NCBI GenBank assembly: GCA_003281625.1
Contig: QCBL01000008.1
Span: 1 to 64,000, forward strand
Direction: 5' to 3'
Origin: Prochlorococcus sp. AG-347-I04
GTDB lineage: Bacteria; Cyanobacteriota; Cyanobacteriia; PCC-6307; Cyanobiaceae
DNA: 64,000 nt
The notes below the pieces were generated by a model. That model was not told the DNA's origin and ran no database searches. It saw nothing but the letters and a program-made list of their open reading frames with translations. The translations under genes were made by a program, and so were the position numbers. Each line of letters starts with the position of its first letter. Position 1 is the first letter of the stretch. Below are positions 39,462 to 49,370 of this stretch, piece by piece.

Positions 39462-41102
39462 ATGAGCTTAAAAAATTTTTCAGAATTATTTGTAGATTTA
39501 GATTCAAGTAACAGTACAAATAATAAAATTGAAGTTTTAAAGAATTATTTTTTATCTAATGATCCAATAGAAAATTCATGGGCAATATATTTACTGACTG
39601 GAAAAAGTAATAAGAGATTTATTAGTGGAAGATATTTAAAAAATCTTTTTTCTCAAATATATGAATATCCTGAATGGTTAATTGATACATGCTATTTAAA
39701 AGTTGGTGATTCTGCTGAAGTAATAACGTTATTACTTAAAAATAAAAGTACTTCCAGAAAAAAGAAATTATCAAATATAAGTCTCAATGAATTACTAAGC
39801 AAAACAATTCCTGATTTATCAAAACTTAATGAGGAGGAGAAAAATTTTAAAATTAAAAATATATGGGAAACATTACCTGAAGATAACCATCTAATTTTCA
39901 ATAAAATTCTTACAGGAACTTTTAGAGTAGGAGTCTCTATCGGATTAGTAACAAAATCAATATCAAAACTAACTAATATTGATGAAGAGATTATTTCCCA
40001 TAGATTGATGGGAAAATTTGAGCCTTCAATTGATTCATATGAATTTTTAATTAACAAGAATATCAATCTTCAAGAGTTAAATTCCAAACCATTTCCATTT
40101 CTTCTAGCGAATACTATTGAAGATAAAATATTCAAACATTCAATAAATGATTTTCAATTTGAATGGAAATATGACGGTATAAGAATGCAATTAATAAAAA
40201 GATCAGGAAATGTTTCGTTATGGACAAGAGGGCAAGAATTAGTAAATGAATCTTTCCCAGAATTAGTAGAGAAAATGTCGCATATAAAAGATGATTTTGT
40301 TCTTGATGGGGAATTATTACTTTGGAATTTTAAAGAACAAATTGCCTTTGATTTTTCTTTACTTCAAAAGAGAATAAATAGAAAATCTCCTACTAGATCA
40401 ATCCAAAAAAAATATCCAATTATTTTTATTGCTTATGATCTTTTGGAGATTAATGGAAGAGATATAAGAGAAATTAAATTAGAAAATAGAAGAATTGAAT
40501 TAGAAAAATATTTTTCAAAATGGCAAATTAAAACTGAGAATAAAATCTCTGATTTTTTCAAAATATGTGATTTAATCTTTCCTAAAGATTGGTCTGATGC
40601 TTTAACTTATAAAGAAAAATCTCGAGAAAACAATACTGAAGGATTAATAATTAAGAAAAAGACTTCTGTATACTCCTCTGGTAGAAAAAAAGGTATTTGG
40701 TGGAAATATAAAGTTGATCCAATGCAACTGGATGCAGTTCTTATTTACGCTAAGGGCGGCAGCGGTAGAAGAGCTGGTCTGTATACTGACTACAGTTTTG
40801 CATTGTGGAAAGACCAAGAATTAATTAAATTTGCAAGTGCATATTCTGGTTTAACGAATATTGAGATTAAAGAGCTTGATAAATGGATAAGGAAAAATAC
40901 AATAGAAAAATTTGGTCCTGTTCGATCGTTAAAACCAGAAATGGTATTCGAAATATCTTTTGAGAAAATACAAATTTCAAAACGTCACAAGTCTGGCATA
41001 GCAGTAAGATTTCCAAGAATAACAAAATGGAGAAAAGATAAAAAAATCAATGATGCAGATAGTCTAGAGAATGCTTATGAACTGATGAAAAAAATATCAT
41101 GA
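39462..41102 (+). CDS. ATP-dependent DNA ligase (ligase-associated repair module)
   Basis: The protein is 546 aa. An N-terminal DNA-binding domain precedes the adenylation motif I EWKYDGIRMQ with the nucleophilic Lys at about residue 236. LDGELLLW (motif III), EGLIIKK (motif IV) and WWKYKVDP (motif V) follow, then an OB-fold domain with GRRAGLYTDY and the motif VI region RFPRITKWRKDK. This is a second, non-replicative ligase, since replication in bacteria uses NAD-dependent LigA. Its stop overlaps the helicase start by four bases. Confidence 0.95.
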   Translation: MSLKNFSELFVDLDSSNSTNNKIEVLKNYFLSNDPIENSWAIYLLTGKSNKRFISGRYLKNLFSQIYEYPEWLIDTCYLKVGDSAEVITLLLKNKSTSRKKKLSNISLNELLSKTIPDLSKLNEEEKNFKIKNIWETLPEDNHLIFNKILTGTFRVGVSIGLVTKSISKLTNIDEEIISHRLMGKFEPSIDSYEFLINKNINLQELNSKPFPFLLANTIEDKIFKHSINDFQFEWKYDGIRMQLIKRSGNVSLWTRGQELVNESFPELVEKMSHIKDDFVLDGELLLWNFKEQIAFDFSLLQKRINRKSPTRSIQKKYPIIFIAYDLLEINGRDIREIKLENRRIELEKYFSKWQIKTENKISDFFKICDLIFPKDWSDALTYKEKSRENNTEGLIIKKKTSVYSSGRKKGIWWKYKVDPMQLDAVLIYAKGGSGRRAGLYTDYSFALWKDQELIKFASAYSGLTNIEIKELDKWIRKNTIEKFGPVRSLKPEMVFEISFEKIQISKRHKSGIAVRFPRITKWRKDKKINDADSLENAYELMKKIS

Positions 41103-43585
41103 AAAATATTACGCAAAATAGAAAGCAAAATTATTTAATTTCCAAAATTAAACAGTTTTTCTTCTCAAATGGATGGGAGCCATTACCCTACCAAGTAGAA
41201 TCTTGGAAAGCATTTTTAAATGGGGAAAACGGAATAATTCAAGTTCCTACTGGATGCGGCAAAACTTACGCTGCATTAATGGGACCTTTATCACAGATAG
41301 AACATCCCAAAAATAATAAAAGTGTGCAAATATTATTAATAACCCCTTTGAAAGCACTAAGTAGAGATTTAAAAAATTCCATACAATTAGCAGCTTTACA
41401 TTTTAATAAAGAAATCACTGTTGAAATTAGGAATGGGGATACAACCCCATATGAAAAGAAAAAGCAACTAGCTAAACCTCCTAATATTCTTATTACCACT
41501 CCAGAGTCTTTATCTCTTTTACTTTCTAATAAAAAATCTAATAATCTTTTCAAGGAGTTGTCATCAATAATTATTGACGAATGGCATGAATTGATGGGTA
41601 GTAAAAGAGGAAATCAGTGCGAGTTATCTTTAAGTTGGTTAAGAGGTAATATAAAAAATTTACAAATTTGGGCAATGTCTGCAACTATTGGAAATATTGA
41701 ACAAGCAGCAAGAGCAATAGTTGGTATGAGCGCTATCAAACCCAAAATTATAAGTACAAATATTCAAAAAGACATAGAAATTATAAGCGTTTTGCCAGAG
41801 GAGGAAACTACCTTCCCATGGAGTGGCCATCTAGGAATCAGAAGCCATTCTTCACTTTTAAAAATTCTAGATAAAAATCAAAGCACCTTATTATTCACCA
41901 ATACAAGAAACCAATCTGAAAGATGGTATCAATGTCTTAAATTTTTTCTGCCAGAGATGGAAGACAAAATCGCACTTCATCACGGCTCCCTCGATAAAGA
42001 AGATAGAAAAAGAGTTGAAGAAGGGGTTAAAGACGGATTAATAAAATGGGTAGTCTGCACTAGCTCGTTAGATTTGGGAGTTGACTTCCAACCTGTAGAT
42101 CAAATAGTTCAAATTGGTAGTGCAAAGAATTTAGCTAGACTTATCCAAAGAGCAGGAAGAAGTGCTCACAGACCAGGCGGGAAATCAAAAATAATTTTTA
42201 TGCCTACTAATTCTTTGGAGTTATTAGAAATTAGTGCAATGAGAAGAATAATAAAAAGTGGTGTATCTGAAGAAATTAGACTTCCTGAATTATCTTATGA
42301 TGTGCTTCTACAACATCTGATAAGTTTGGCATGCGGAAATGGCTTTGATCCGAAAATTGAGAAAGAAAGAATTAAAAATTGTTGGAGTTATAGAAACTTA
42401 AAAGATCAAGATTGGAATTGGTGTCTTGACTTTTTAGAATATGGAGGAAAATGTCTTAAAGCATACCCAAAATATAAAAAGATAGTTAAAGAAGAATCAC
42501 AAAATAATAATGAAAACTTTAAATATTTTGTAAAAGACAAATCTTTAATAAGAATGCATAAGTTCAATATTGGGACAATTACAAGTGACAAATTTGTGAA
42601 TGTTAAATATATGAAAGGGCAATCCTTGGGAAATTTAGAAGAGAATTTTGCTTCAAAATTAAATCCTGGAGATACCTTTTACTTTGCAGGTAAAATGCTT
42701 CAATTTGTAAGAATCAGAGATATGATTTTATACGTTAAAAAATCAACAAAAAAAAGTTCTCTAATTCCTGCATGGGTTGGAGGTCAAATGGCAATTTCTG
42801 ATCTACTTTGTGAAAGTTTGAGAAAAGAAATAGATATATGCAATGAATCAGAAAATTATGGTTATTTGAATCCTGAACTCAATTCATTACGCCCAATATT
42901 GAAGAAACAACAGGTTCTTTCAAATATTCCAAAGAAAGATGAATTCCTTATAGAAATATATAAAACCAAGGATTTATCAAATATTTTTGTTTTTACACTT
43001 GATGGCAAATTTGTAAATGAAGGAATTGCATTTCTATGGGCTTTAAGATTTGCAAAATTAAAACAATCTACATTTAGTATTACTGCTAATGATTTTGGAT
43101 TCAGCTTAACTACATCAGAAGACTATGATTTTTCCATAATTAAAAAAGAAGCTGATTATTTTTTGGATAACAAAAAATTAGAGGAAGATCTTGAAAATGC
43201 AATTAATTTTTCAGAATTAACAAAACGTAGATTTAAAAATATTGCCCAGATAAGTGGACTAGTAAATCAAAATAATCCAACCAAAACAAAAACTTCTTCT
43301 CAACTTCAAATAAGTTCAAGTCTTTTCTACGATGTCTTTACTAAATATGAAGAGGGCCACCTTTTGATAAAACAATCGCATCAAGAAGTTAAAGAATATC
43401 AATTAGAAAATAAAAGAATATCTAGATCATTAGAAAGATTAAAAAATTTAAAAATGCTACTAAACGAGATAAAAACTCCAACCCCTTTTGCTTTCCCTTT
43501 ATTAGTTGAGAGACTTAAAAATACTTTAAGCAATGAACCAATAGAAAAAAGAGTAGAAAAACTTATAAAAAAATATAGTGATTAA
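41099..43585 (+). CDS. Ligase-associated DEXH-box helicase (Lhr-like)
   Basis: The protein is 828 aa. Walker A QVPTGCGKT is at about 48-56, DEWH box in IIDEWHELMGS at about 157-167, motif III MSATIG, and QRAGRSAHRPGG (motif VI), typical of Lhr-core 3'-5' helicases. A winged-helix and Lhr C-terminal domain follow. It overlaps the ligase stop and directly precedes the phosphoesterase gene (next base after its stop), so the four genes form one operon. Confidence 0.93.
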   Translation: MKNITQNRKQNYLISKIKQFFFSNGWEPLPYQVESWKAFLNGENGIIQVPTGCGKTYAALMGPLSQIEHPKNNKSVQILLITPLKALSRDLKNSIQLAALHFNKEITVEIRNGDTTPYEKKKQLAKPPNILITTPESLSLLLSNKKSNNLFKELSSIIIDEWHELMGSKRGNQCELSLSWLRGNIKNLQIWAMSATIGNIEQAARAIVGMSAIKPKIISTNIQKDIEIISVLPEEETTFPWSGHLGIRSHSSLLKILDKNQSTLLFTNTRNQSERWYQCLKFFLPEMEDKIALHHGSLDKEDRKRVEEGVKDGLIKWVVCTSSLDLGVDFQPVDQIVQIGSAKNLARLIQRAGRSAHRPGGKSKIIFMPTNSLELLEISAMRRIIKSGVSEEIRLPELSYDVLLQHLISLACGNGFDPKIEKERIKNCWSYRNLKDQDWNWCLDFLEYGGKCLKAYPKYKKIVKEESQNNNENFKYFVKDKSLIRMHKFNIGTITSDKFVNVKYMKGQSLGNLEENFASKLNPGDTFYFAGKMLQFVRIRDMILYVKKSTKKSSLIPAWVGGQMAISDLLCESLRKEIDICNESENYGYLNPELNSLRPILKKQQVLSNIPKKDEFLIEIYKTKDLSNIFVFTLDGKFVNEGIAFLWALRFAKLKQSTFSITANDFGFSLTTSEDYDFSIIKKEADYFLDNKKLEEDLENAINFSELTKRRFKNIAQISGLVNQNNPTKTKTSSQLQISSSLFYDVFTKYEEGHLLIKQSHQEVKEYQLENKRISRSLERLKNLKMLLNEIKTPTPFAFPLLVERLKNTLSNEPIEKRVEKLIKKYSD

Positions 43586-44236
43586 ATGAAAAAAAGTTCT
43601 TTTAAATTTTATTGGGAAGATACATTGTTAGAGATGCTTCCTTCAAGAGCCTTATTTCTTCCTGAAACAAAAGAGTTGTTAATATGCGATATTCATCTTG
43701 GCAAAGCTGAGTATTTTCAGCAAAATGGAATACCTCTTACTAATGATTCAGATAAAAATAATTTCGCAAGAATAAAAAATATAGTGAAAAAATATAGTCC
43801 TGAAAAGTTAATAATATTGGGAGATTTATTCCACAGCAAATATTCAATAGATAAAACTCTTCAAAAAAAAGTTGAGGATCTTCCTGAACTACTAAAAATT
43901 AATGTTGAACTAATCCTCGGAAATCATGATGTAGATTGTGCTATTAAAAATATAAAAATTTTTGACATTAGAAAATCCAAAAACATTACATTTAGCCATG
44001 AGCCAGTTAATTTAGAAAACAATAAAACCTTGAATATTTGTGGACATTATCATCCAAAAATCTATTTAAAAAATAATGGAGATAAATTATCTTTAAGGTG
44101 TTTTGCAATGGATAAGAATAAAAATACTTTATTTTTGCCTGCATTTGGAGACTTAACAGGAGGATATCCCTGCAAAAAGTCATTTAAAAAATGGGCAATT
44201 TTATCTGAAGAAGAAATTATCGAAATAAAATCTTAA
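43586..44236 (+). CDS. pdeM: Ligase-associated metallophosphoesterase, PdeM type
   Basis: The protein is 216 aa, a calcineurin-like phosphoesterase. Metal motifs are DIHLGKAE (about 35-42), GDLFHSK, GNHD, SHEP and GHYHP in the expected order. It starts on the base after the helicase stop. In characterised relatives it is a DNA phosphodiesterase/endonuclease co-encoded with the Lhr helicase, ligase and exonuclease. This closes the four-gene repair module. Confidence 0.92.
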   Translation: MKKSSFKFYWEDTLLEMLPSRALFLPETKELLICDIHLGKAEYFQQNGIPLTNDSDKNNFARIKNIVKKYSPEKLIILGDLFHSKYSIDKTLQKKVEDLPELLKINVELILGNHDVDCAIKNIKIFDIRKSKNITFSHEPVNLENNKTLNICGHYHPKIYLKNNGDKLSLRCFAMDKNKNTLFLPAFGDLTGGYPCKKSFKKWAILSEEEIIEIKS

Positions 44237-44290
44237 GAAAAATCCAATGAAAGCGGCTTAAATTTTTCATTTAGATATACAAATTTATAC

Positions 44291-44413
44291 TTAAAAGTCT
44301 CGTTTAGTTTTTTTATCAATTAATTTAACCCTAATAAATCCATTTTCTGCTAGTGAAAAAAGATAATAAAAAATATATAAAGCTAATGACCCTTTCTTTA
44401 GCAGCCAATCCAC
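44291..44413 (-). CDS. Possible 40-aa peptide (GTG start)
   Basis: This short frame from GTG at 44413 has a product MDWLLKKGSLALYIFYYLFS with a basic, amphipathic tail ending KLIDKKTKRDF. It is divergent from the exported protein at 44,445 across only 31 bases. The frame runs on upstream inside that gene, which is shadow. Only this 3' part is a reasonable candidate. Evidence is weak. Confidence 0.25.
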   Translation of the reverse strand: MDWLLKKGSLALYIFYYLFSLAENGFIRVKLIDKKTKRDF

Positions 44414-44444
44414 GTTATAAAAAAAATAAACACATTTTATAGAA

Positions 44445-44747
44445 ATGAAAAAATTAATAGCCTTGTTTTTATTTCCATTTCTTGTCATCCCATTTGTGGC
44501 AAAAGCAAATGATAATTTTTCAGTTGAGATAGAAGCACTTACACTAGTAATGGAGCAATATAAGGAAGAAACTGAATCAAGTGTTGAATTAGACATAAAA
44601 GACAAAAAGCCAAGTTACATGGCTCTTAAACAAGACGAATGCAATGCAACTGTTCAAGTTACCGAAAAAACAGGATTAGAGGTTGTAAATACTGAATCTT
44701 TCGATGTAAATGTCTGTTTGAAAGAAATCTATAAAGTAATCAACTAA
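44445..44747 (+). CDS. Small exported hypothetical protein, 100 aa
   Basis: Not recognised. It has a clear N-terminal signal peptide (MKKLIALFLFPFLVIPFVAKA, cleavage after AKA), then an acidic mature domain of about 79 residues with two Cys (DECNATVQV and DVNVCLKEI) that may pair in the periplasm. It is a stand-alone gene after the repair module, but outside the tight operon spacing. Confidence 0.65.
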   Translation: MKKLIALFLFPFLVIPFVAKANDNFSVEIEALTLVMEQYKEETESSVELDIKDKKPSYMALKQDECNATVQVTEKTGLEVVNTESFDVNVCLKEIYKVIN

Positions 44748-44789
44748 ATAAGTAGGTTGTAAGAATATAATAGAAACAAGCAAATTAAA

Positions 44790-44886
44790 GAGGTCTTTTA
44801 CTTAAAGAAGGTAAGACCTCGAGACCTAACAGAAAACTTTGGAACGGGTTCTGCATACTCAATTAATAACTACAATGAAATTGTAG
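44790..44886. other. Hairpin-rich intergenic segment, possible small RNA
   Basis: In the 181-base gap between two small genes there are three inverted repeats: GAGGTCTT (44790-44797) with AAGACCTC (44813-44820), a small GAACGGGTTC palindrome near 44842, and CTACAAT (44870-44876) with ATTGTAG (44880-44886). None is followed by a convincing T-run on either strand. This density is higher than in most gaps of the window, so a non-coding RNA is possible. I cannot assign strand or family. Confidence 0.35.
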
Positions 44887-44928
44887 AGGTGTAATTAAAA
44901 GTACAAAACCTAAAATAATTTTTAATAA

Positions 44929-45075
44929 TTATTTCTTCTTCGATAATGTTTGTGATTCTTCTCTAGACATTAAAGCTTCAATTTGAGCAAGAACTTTTTG
45001 AAGTTCATCCGTTTTTGTAAGAGATGCTTCTGCTACTTCTCTTAATTTTTCTAACTGTTCTTTAGTTTTATCCAT
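44929..45075 (-). CDS. Small coiled-coil protein, 48 aa
   Basis: Not recognised. The frame runs ATG 45075 to TAA 44929. The product is one long charged helix (MDKTKEQLEKLREVAEASLT, LQKVLAQIEALMSREE) ending in SKKK, with a heptad-like hydrophobic spacing, probably a dimeric coiled coil. It is soluble. Its conservation cannot be checked here. Confidence 0.55.
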   Translation of the reverse strand: MDKTKEQLEKLREVAEASLTKTDELQKVLAQIEALMSREESQTLSKKK

Positions 45076-45270
45076 GATAAATAAATTAGAAATTAACCAC
45101 TTTTAAAAATGGTTTGAATACAGATTTTTACTCCCACACAGATTCATATTCTCTCTTTTTTTTATAAAGTCAAATAAATTTCCCTTTATTAGGGTTTTAT
45201 GAGGACTTCCAATTAATTCTTTATTTATTATTGAAACCATAAGATTACCTGAAATAGAAATACTCTTAAA

Positions 45271-45381
45271 TTATGAAGTAAATACAGGCAATCCTATTGT
45301 GGCAGTAGTTATTAGGGCCCCTGCAAAAATTAAGAAAGGTAGAAAAGGATAGTTTTTCAAAGCTAAACTTACTAATTCCAA
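45271..45381 (-). CDS. Possible 36-aa membrane peptide downstream of pstB
   Basis: The frame starts at TTG 45381 and stops at 45271. The product has one hydrophobic helix (NYPFLPFLIFAGALITTATI) and a short end (GLPVFTS). It is on the pst strand, 86 bases after pstB. No ATG is available, so translation is uncertain. The composition is more like a real membrane peptide than random AT-rich DNA. Confidence 0.35.
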   Translation of the reverse strand: MELVSLALKNYPFLPFLIFAGALITTATIGLPVFTS

Positions 45382-45467
45382 ATAACTATATAGGTATTTA
45401 TACTGTTTGTCTACCCCTTACCTGTCTTGAGGGTAAAATTTCTTCTCTTAAAAGTAAAAATTTAACA

Positions 45468-46277
45468 TCAACCAAATTTACCTGATATGTATTCCTGAGT
45501 GGTTTTTTCTTTTGGAGAATTAAAAATTTTCTTAGTGGAATTAAATTCTGCAAGATAACCAACCTTTCCTCCATCACCATCTTCATACTCAATTGCATTA
45601 AAAAATGCAGTCATATCACTAACTCTTAATGCCTGTTGCATATTATGAGTAACGATAATTATTGTGTAATTCTTCTTAAGTTCATGCATCGTCTCTTCTA
45701 TCTTCAAGGTAGAGATTGGATCTAAAGCTGAGCATGGCTCATCCATTAGAATTATTTCAGGCTCAATAGCAATGGTTCTTGCAATACATAATCTTTGTTG
45801 TTGTCCACCAGATAATGAGTAACCACTATCATTCAATTTATCCTTACATTCGTCCCATAATGCAGCCTTTCTTAATGAACTTTCGACCAATTCTTCCATA
45901 TCTCCCGTAAATCCATTAATTCTTGCCCCAAATGCAATATTTTCATAGATAGATTTAGGAAAAGGATTAGGCTGTTGAAAAACCATTCCGATTCTTCGTC
46001 TTACTTCTACTGGATCTACTCTTTTATCGTAAATATTAGTTCCATCAAACAGGACTGTTCCTTTCAAAGAACAATTAGGAATTAAATCGTTCATCCTATT
46101 TAATGATCTAAGAACAGTTGATTTGCCACAACCGGAGGGGCCAATAAGGGAAGTTATATTTCCTTTTTTAAAATTACAAAAAACATTTCTTACTGCTTCA
46201 AAAGTTCCATAGCTAATAGAAACATTCTCAAGAGACAAAATGATATTCTTTGGTATTTTTTTATTAGTTTTAATCAT
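45468..46277 (-). CDS. pstB: Phosphate ABC transporter ATPase PstB
   Basis: This is the ATPase of the high-affinity phosphate importer. The protein is 269 aa, with Walker [10 protein letters not shown] (about 43-51), the Pst-typical [14 protein letters not shown], signature [12 protein letters not shown] and Walker [13 protein letters not shown]. The C-terminal EYISGKFG is the family ending. It starts one base after pstA ends, in the order pstS-pstC-pstA-pstB. Confidence 0.97.
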   Translation of the reverse strand: MIKTNKKIPKNIILSLENVSISYGTFEAVRNVFCNFKKGNITSLIGPSGCGKSTVLRSLNRMNDLIPNCSLKGTVLFDGTNIYDKRVDPVEVRRRIGMVFQQPNPFPKSIYENIAFGARINGFTGDMEELVESSLRKAALWDECKDKLNDSGYSLSGGQQQRLCIARTIAIEPEIILMDEPCSALDPISTLKIEETMHELKKNYTIIIVTHNMQQALRVSDMTAFFNAIEYEDGDGGKVGYLAEFNSTKKIFNSPKEKTTQEYISGKFG

Positions 46278-47171
46278 TTATACTCTCTTAGTTTTCTCTG
46301 TAAAAGCGGCCAATATCCTTGAAAATATATTTACTGATAGTATCGACAAAACAAGAATAAAGGAAGCTGCCCAGGCTAATTTATTTTGAGCATCATAAGG
46401 TTCAAGGGCAAAGTTATATATCAATACAGCCAAGGAACCCATCTCATAAAACAAGTCCCCAAAGCCTGTTATGTAGTAGTAAGAAAATAAAGCCGTAAAT
46501 ATCAAAGGTGCAGTTTCACCTGCAGCTCTTGCGATACCAAGTACAACGCCAGTAGCAATAGACCTAAAGGCAGAGGGCAAAGTAACTTTCAATATGGTTG
46601 TATACATACTTGCTCCAACACCAAGAGACGCATATCTTAATTCGTTAGGAACTAACTTTAAACCTTCATCAGTCGTCTTTATCACAGTAGGCAACATCAA
46701 TATTGAAAGAGCCATCCCTCCAGCCAAGCCGCTGTACATACTCCCAAACAAGATCTTTGTAGAAACAATTAAGGCATAAATAAAGACACCGGCAATAATT
46801 GAAGGGACTCCAGCTAAAACATTTACCCCAAATCTGATAAATCTTGAAAAAGCTCCACCTTTAGAGTATTCAGCTAAATATATTCCACCACCAACCCCTA
46901 CTGGAATGGCGATAATTGAAGCAATGGTAGTTATTATTAATGTTCCGATCAATGCAGGATTAATACCTCCTGCATCTAAATCATCTCCAGGAGGATTTGG
47001 TTCTAAAGTAAATAGTTCTGGTGTAATTTGAGATCCACCTTTGTAAAGGATATAAGTCACTAGAAAAATCAAAGGAAGTATTGCTATCAATGCACAAATT
47101 ACTGATAAAGAAGTAAAGAATTTATCTCCTATATTTCTTGATAATCTTTTCTGGTAATAGAGTGAATTCAT
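46278..47171 (-). CDS. pstA: Phosphate ABC transporter permease PstA
   Basis: This inner-membrane permease is 297 aa with six hydrophobic segments. It has the binding-protein-dependent transport loop ALGVGASMYTTILKVTLPSA and the PstA-type IARAAGETAPLIFTALF. It abuts pstB with no gap and lies six bases after pstC. Confidence 0.96.
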   Translation of the reverse strand: MNSLYYQKRLSRNIGDKFFTSLSVICALIAILPLIFLVTYILYKGGSQITPELFTLEPNPPGDDLDAGGINPALIGTLIITTIASIIAIPVGVGGGIYLAEYSKGGAFSRFIRFGVNVLAGVPSIIAGVFIYALIVSTKILFGSMYSGLAGGMALSILMLPTVIKTTDEGLKLVPNELRYASLGVGASMYTTILKVTLPSAFRSIATGVVLGIARAAGETAPLIFTALFSYYYITGFGDLFYEMGSLAVLIYNFALEPYDAQNKLAWAASFILVLSILSVNIFSRILAAFTEKTKRV

Positions 47172-47177
47172 AATTAT

Positions 47178-48125
47178 CTAATATTTGAGACTAAATTTCT
47201 TAACAAGCCATTGAGCAAAGATATTGACCACTAAAGAAAGGATCATAAGTACAAAAGCTGCATAAAAAAGTGATGAAACCTGACTTCCATCAGCTTCACC
47301 AAACTGGTTTGCGAGCATTGAGGAAATGGTATATCCAGGAGATAATAGAGACCAACTAAATGCATTGGAATTACCAATAATCATTGTGACAGCCATTGTT
47401 TCTCCCATTGCCCTGCCTAAAGCCAATAGAACTCCTGCCATGATTCCTGATAACGCTGCTGGCAAGATTACTGAAAATATTGTTTTCCATCTACTTGCTC
47501 CAATTCCATAGGCTGCATTTCTTAACTTTTTAGGAACTTGATTAAGAGAATCTCTTGCTATAGCAGTCACTATTGGCAAAAGCATAACTACTAAAATCAA
47601 TATTGCTAACAAAGAATTCCTGCCTGTAGGTTCTGTACTGAATAAAGGTATCCAACCAAAGAAATTATGTAAAAAGACAAAAAAGGCTCTGAAAAAAGGT
47701 TCCATTACAAATATTGCCCAAAGCCCTAAGACAACTGATGGAATAGCCGCTAATAATTCAACAAAAGAACCTAATATTTCTCTAAAAACTTTCGGGACGA
47801 AGTCCTCGGTAATAAATATTGCAGTTCCAACGCCCAAAGGAATAGTTATTAATAACGAAAGAAATGAAGTTACTAATGTTCCATATATTGCAGTAAAAGC
47901 TCCGTATTCATCTTTTACAGGATTCCATTCAGAGGTTACTAGAAACTTCAAGCCATACCTTGAAAAGGATTCAAATGACTGAAAAAAGACTACTAAAATA
48001 ATTCCTAAAAGTATTATTGCTACGAAACTAGACAAGACTAGGGCAGTATTCTTGAAGATAATATCTATATTTTTTTCGATACCGAATCTTTTACGATTCT
48101 TGAAAAGAGTTAATTTCTCTTCCAT
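47178..48125 (-). CDS. pstC: Phosphate ABC transporter permease PstC
   Basis: The second permease is 315 aa with six membrane segments. It has the Pst signature LALGRAMGETMAVTMIIGN and the EAA-like loop AAYGIGASRWKTIFSVILPAA. It is separated from pstS by 107 bases, so pstCAB may have a promoter of its own or be read through from pstS. Confidence 0.96.
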   Translation of the reverse strand: MEEKLTLFKNRKRFGIEKNIDIIFKNTALVLSSFVAIILLGIILVVFFQSFESFSRYGLKFLVTSEWNPVKDEYGAFTAIYGTLVTSFLSLLITIPLGVGTAIFITEDFVPKVFREILGSFVELLAAIPSVVLGLWAIFVMEPFFRAFFVFLHNFFGWIPLFSTEPTGRNSLLAILILVVMLLPIVTAIARDSLNQVPKKLRNAAYGIGASRWKTIFSVILPAALSGIMAGVLLALGRAMGETMAVTMIIGNSNAFSWSLLSPGYTISSMLANQFGEADGSQVSSLFYAAFVLMILSLVVNIFAQWLVKKFSLKY

Positions 48126-48232
48126 TAAAAAAAGAATATCTCTATAAATTTACTACTAAATGTTGTAAAAGACTTTTAAGAGGGGTTAAAGGTATATGAA
48201 AGTTATGATAATTTGACATCTATTAAAAAATT

Positions 48233-49204
48233 TCAACTACCTATTTTTTCAACGGAAGCTCTTGATTTCAAAAGGATATTCCCTTTTAAGGGGATAAATC
48301 CAAGGGATGAGGCCTTATCTTGATACTCATCACTTAACAATTTATTAAAGGCTTGTTTGATTGCTTTAGTGTTTCTACCATTACCTTTTTCGTAAGCAAG
48401 TATCCATGTCAATGAAGCGATAGGGTACGCTCCTTTTGCTGTTGGATTAGGATTTTTACCCGCAAGATTTTCATCTAAAGTAATACCATTAAGAGCCTTA
48501 GCTCCTGCTTCTGCAGATGGTTTTAGAAACTCCCCTGAAAGATTTTGGAGTGCAGCAGCTTTAACATTACCTTTAATATATGACTGATTTACATAACCAA
48601 TTGCACCTGGAGTGTTTTGAATTACACCTGCAACACCAGAATTACCTTTTGCTCCAACGCCTGCTGGCCACTTAACTGATTTACCAGTTCCTAAAGTCCA
48701 TGTAGGTGAAAATGATTCCATAGAGTTTGTGAAAGCCTTAGTAGTTCCTGAACCATCAGAACGATGTGTCCAAGTTAACTTTCCTGATTTACAGCCTAAT
48801 TCTTTCCAGTTTTTAACCATACCCATTGCAATTCGTACTGCCTGCTCTTGAGTAAGTTTCAAATCGCAATCATAGTTATAACCAAAAGCAATAGTTCCTC
48901 CAACCATAGGAATCTGTACTAAACCTCTTGATACCTTTGCTATATCTTTAGCCTTCATAGGTTCATCTGATGCACCAAAATTTACAGTTTCGTCTATGAA
49001 AGCTTTTCTTCCAGAGCCCGAACCAACTGCTTGGTAATTAACCCTTGGTCCACCTGATTTGGCTAAATCAAAAAACCACCTAGTATAAATTTTTGAGGGA
49101 AATGTAGCACCTGCTCCGCTCAGTCTTTTTGAAGCAATCGCTTCTTGAGAGAGAACTAATGAGATAACAGAAGAAAAAATAAGGACTTTTTTGAAAATGC
49201 CCAC
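48233..49204 (-). CDS. pstS: Periplasmic phosphate-binding protein PstS
   Basis: This is the solute receptor of the Pst importer. The protein is 323 aa from GTG 49204. The signal peptide ends about EAIAS near residue 25. Phosphate-binding segments are LSGAGATFPSKIY, GSGSGRKAF, GASDEPMK and HRSDGSGTTKAF. I looked for an array of Pho boxes in the 166 bases upstream and saw no convincing one. No phoB/phoR lies in the window. Confidence 0.97.
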   Translation of the reverse strand: MGIFKKVLIFSSVISLVLSQEAIASKRLSGAGATFPSKIYTRWFFDLAKSGGPRVNYQAVGSGSGRKAFIDETVNFGASDEPMKAKDIAKVSRGLVQIPMVGGTIAFGYNYDCDLKLTQEQAVRIAMGMVKNWKELGCKSGKLTWTHRSDGSGTTKAFTNSMESFSPTWTLGTGKSVKWPAGVGAKGNSGVAGVIQNTPGAIGYVNQSYIKGNVKAAALQNLSGEFLKPSAEAGAKALNGITLDENLAGKNPNPTAKGAYPIASLTWILAYEKGNGRNTKAIKQAFNKLLSDEYQDKASSLGFIPLKGNILLKSRASVEKIGS

Positions 49205-49370
49205 TTTGTGATGAGAATAAGTCTTTTAAATATAAATTACAGCCAAAAGGTAATTTAAAAATTTAAAGATATACAAATCAAATTATTTTGATATAAAAAA
49301 TAATTATGAATAGATAGGTATTAAGAGCTCAGCTAGCAATTTAAATTTCAATAAAATATCAACTCTTTAT

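Noticed and set aside
44414-44605. Upstream part of the reverse frame at 44,291-44,605
   Set aside because: It is antisense to the exported 100-aa gene and Ser-rich. Only the 3' 40 codons are kept as a weak candidate.
49205-49370. Possible Pho-box repeats upstream of pstS
   Set aside because: Only loose matches to CTTAA-type octamers without 11-base periodicity were seen.
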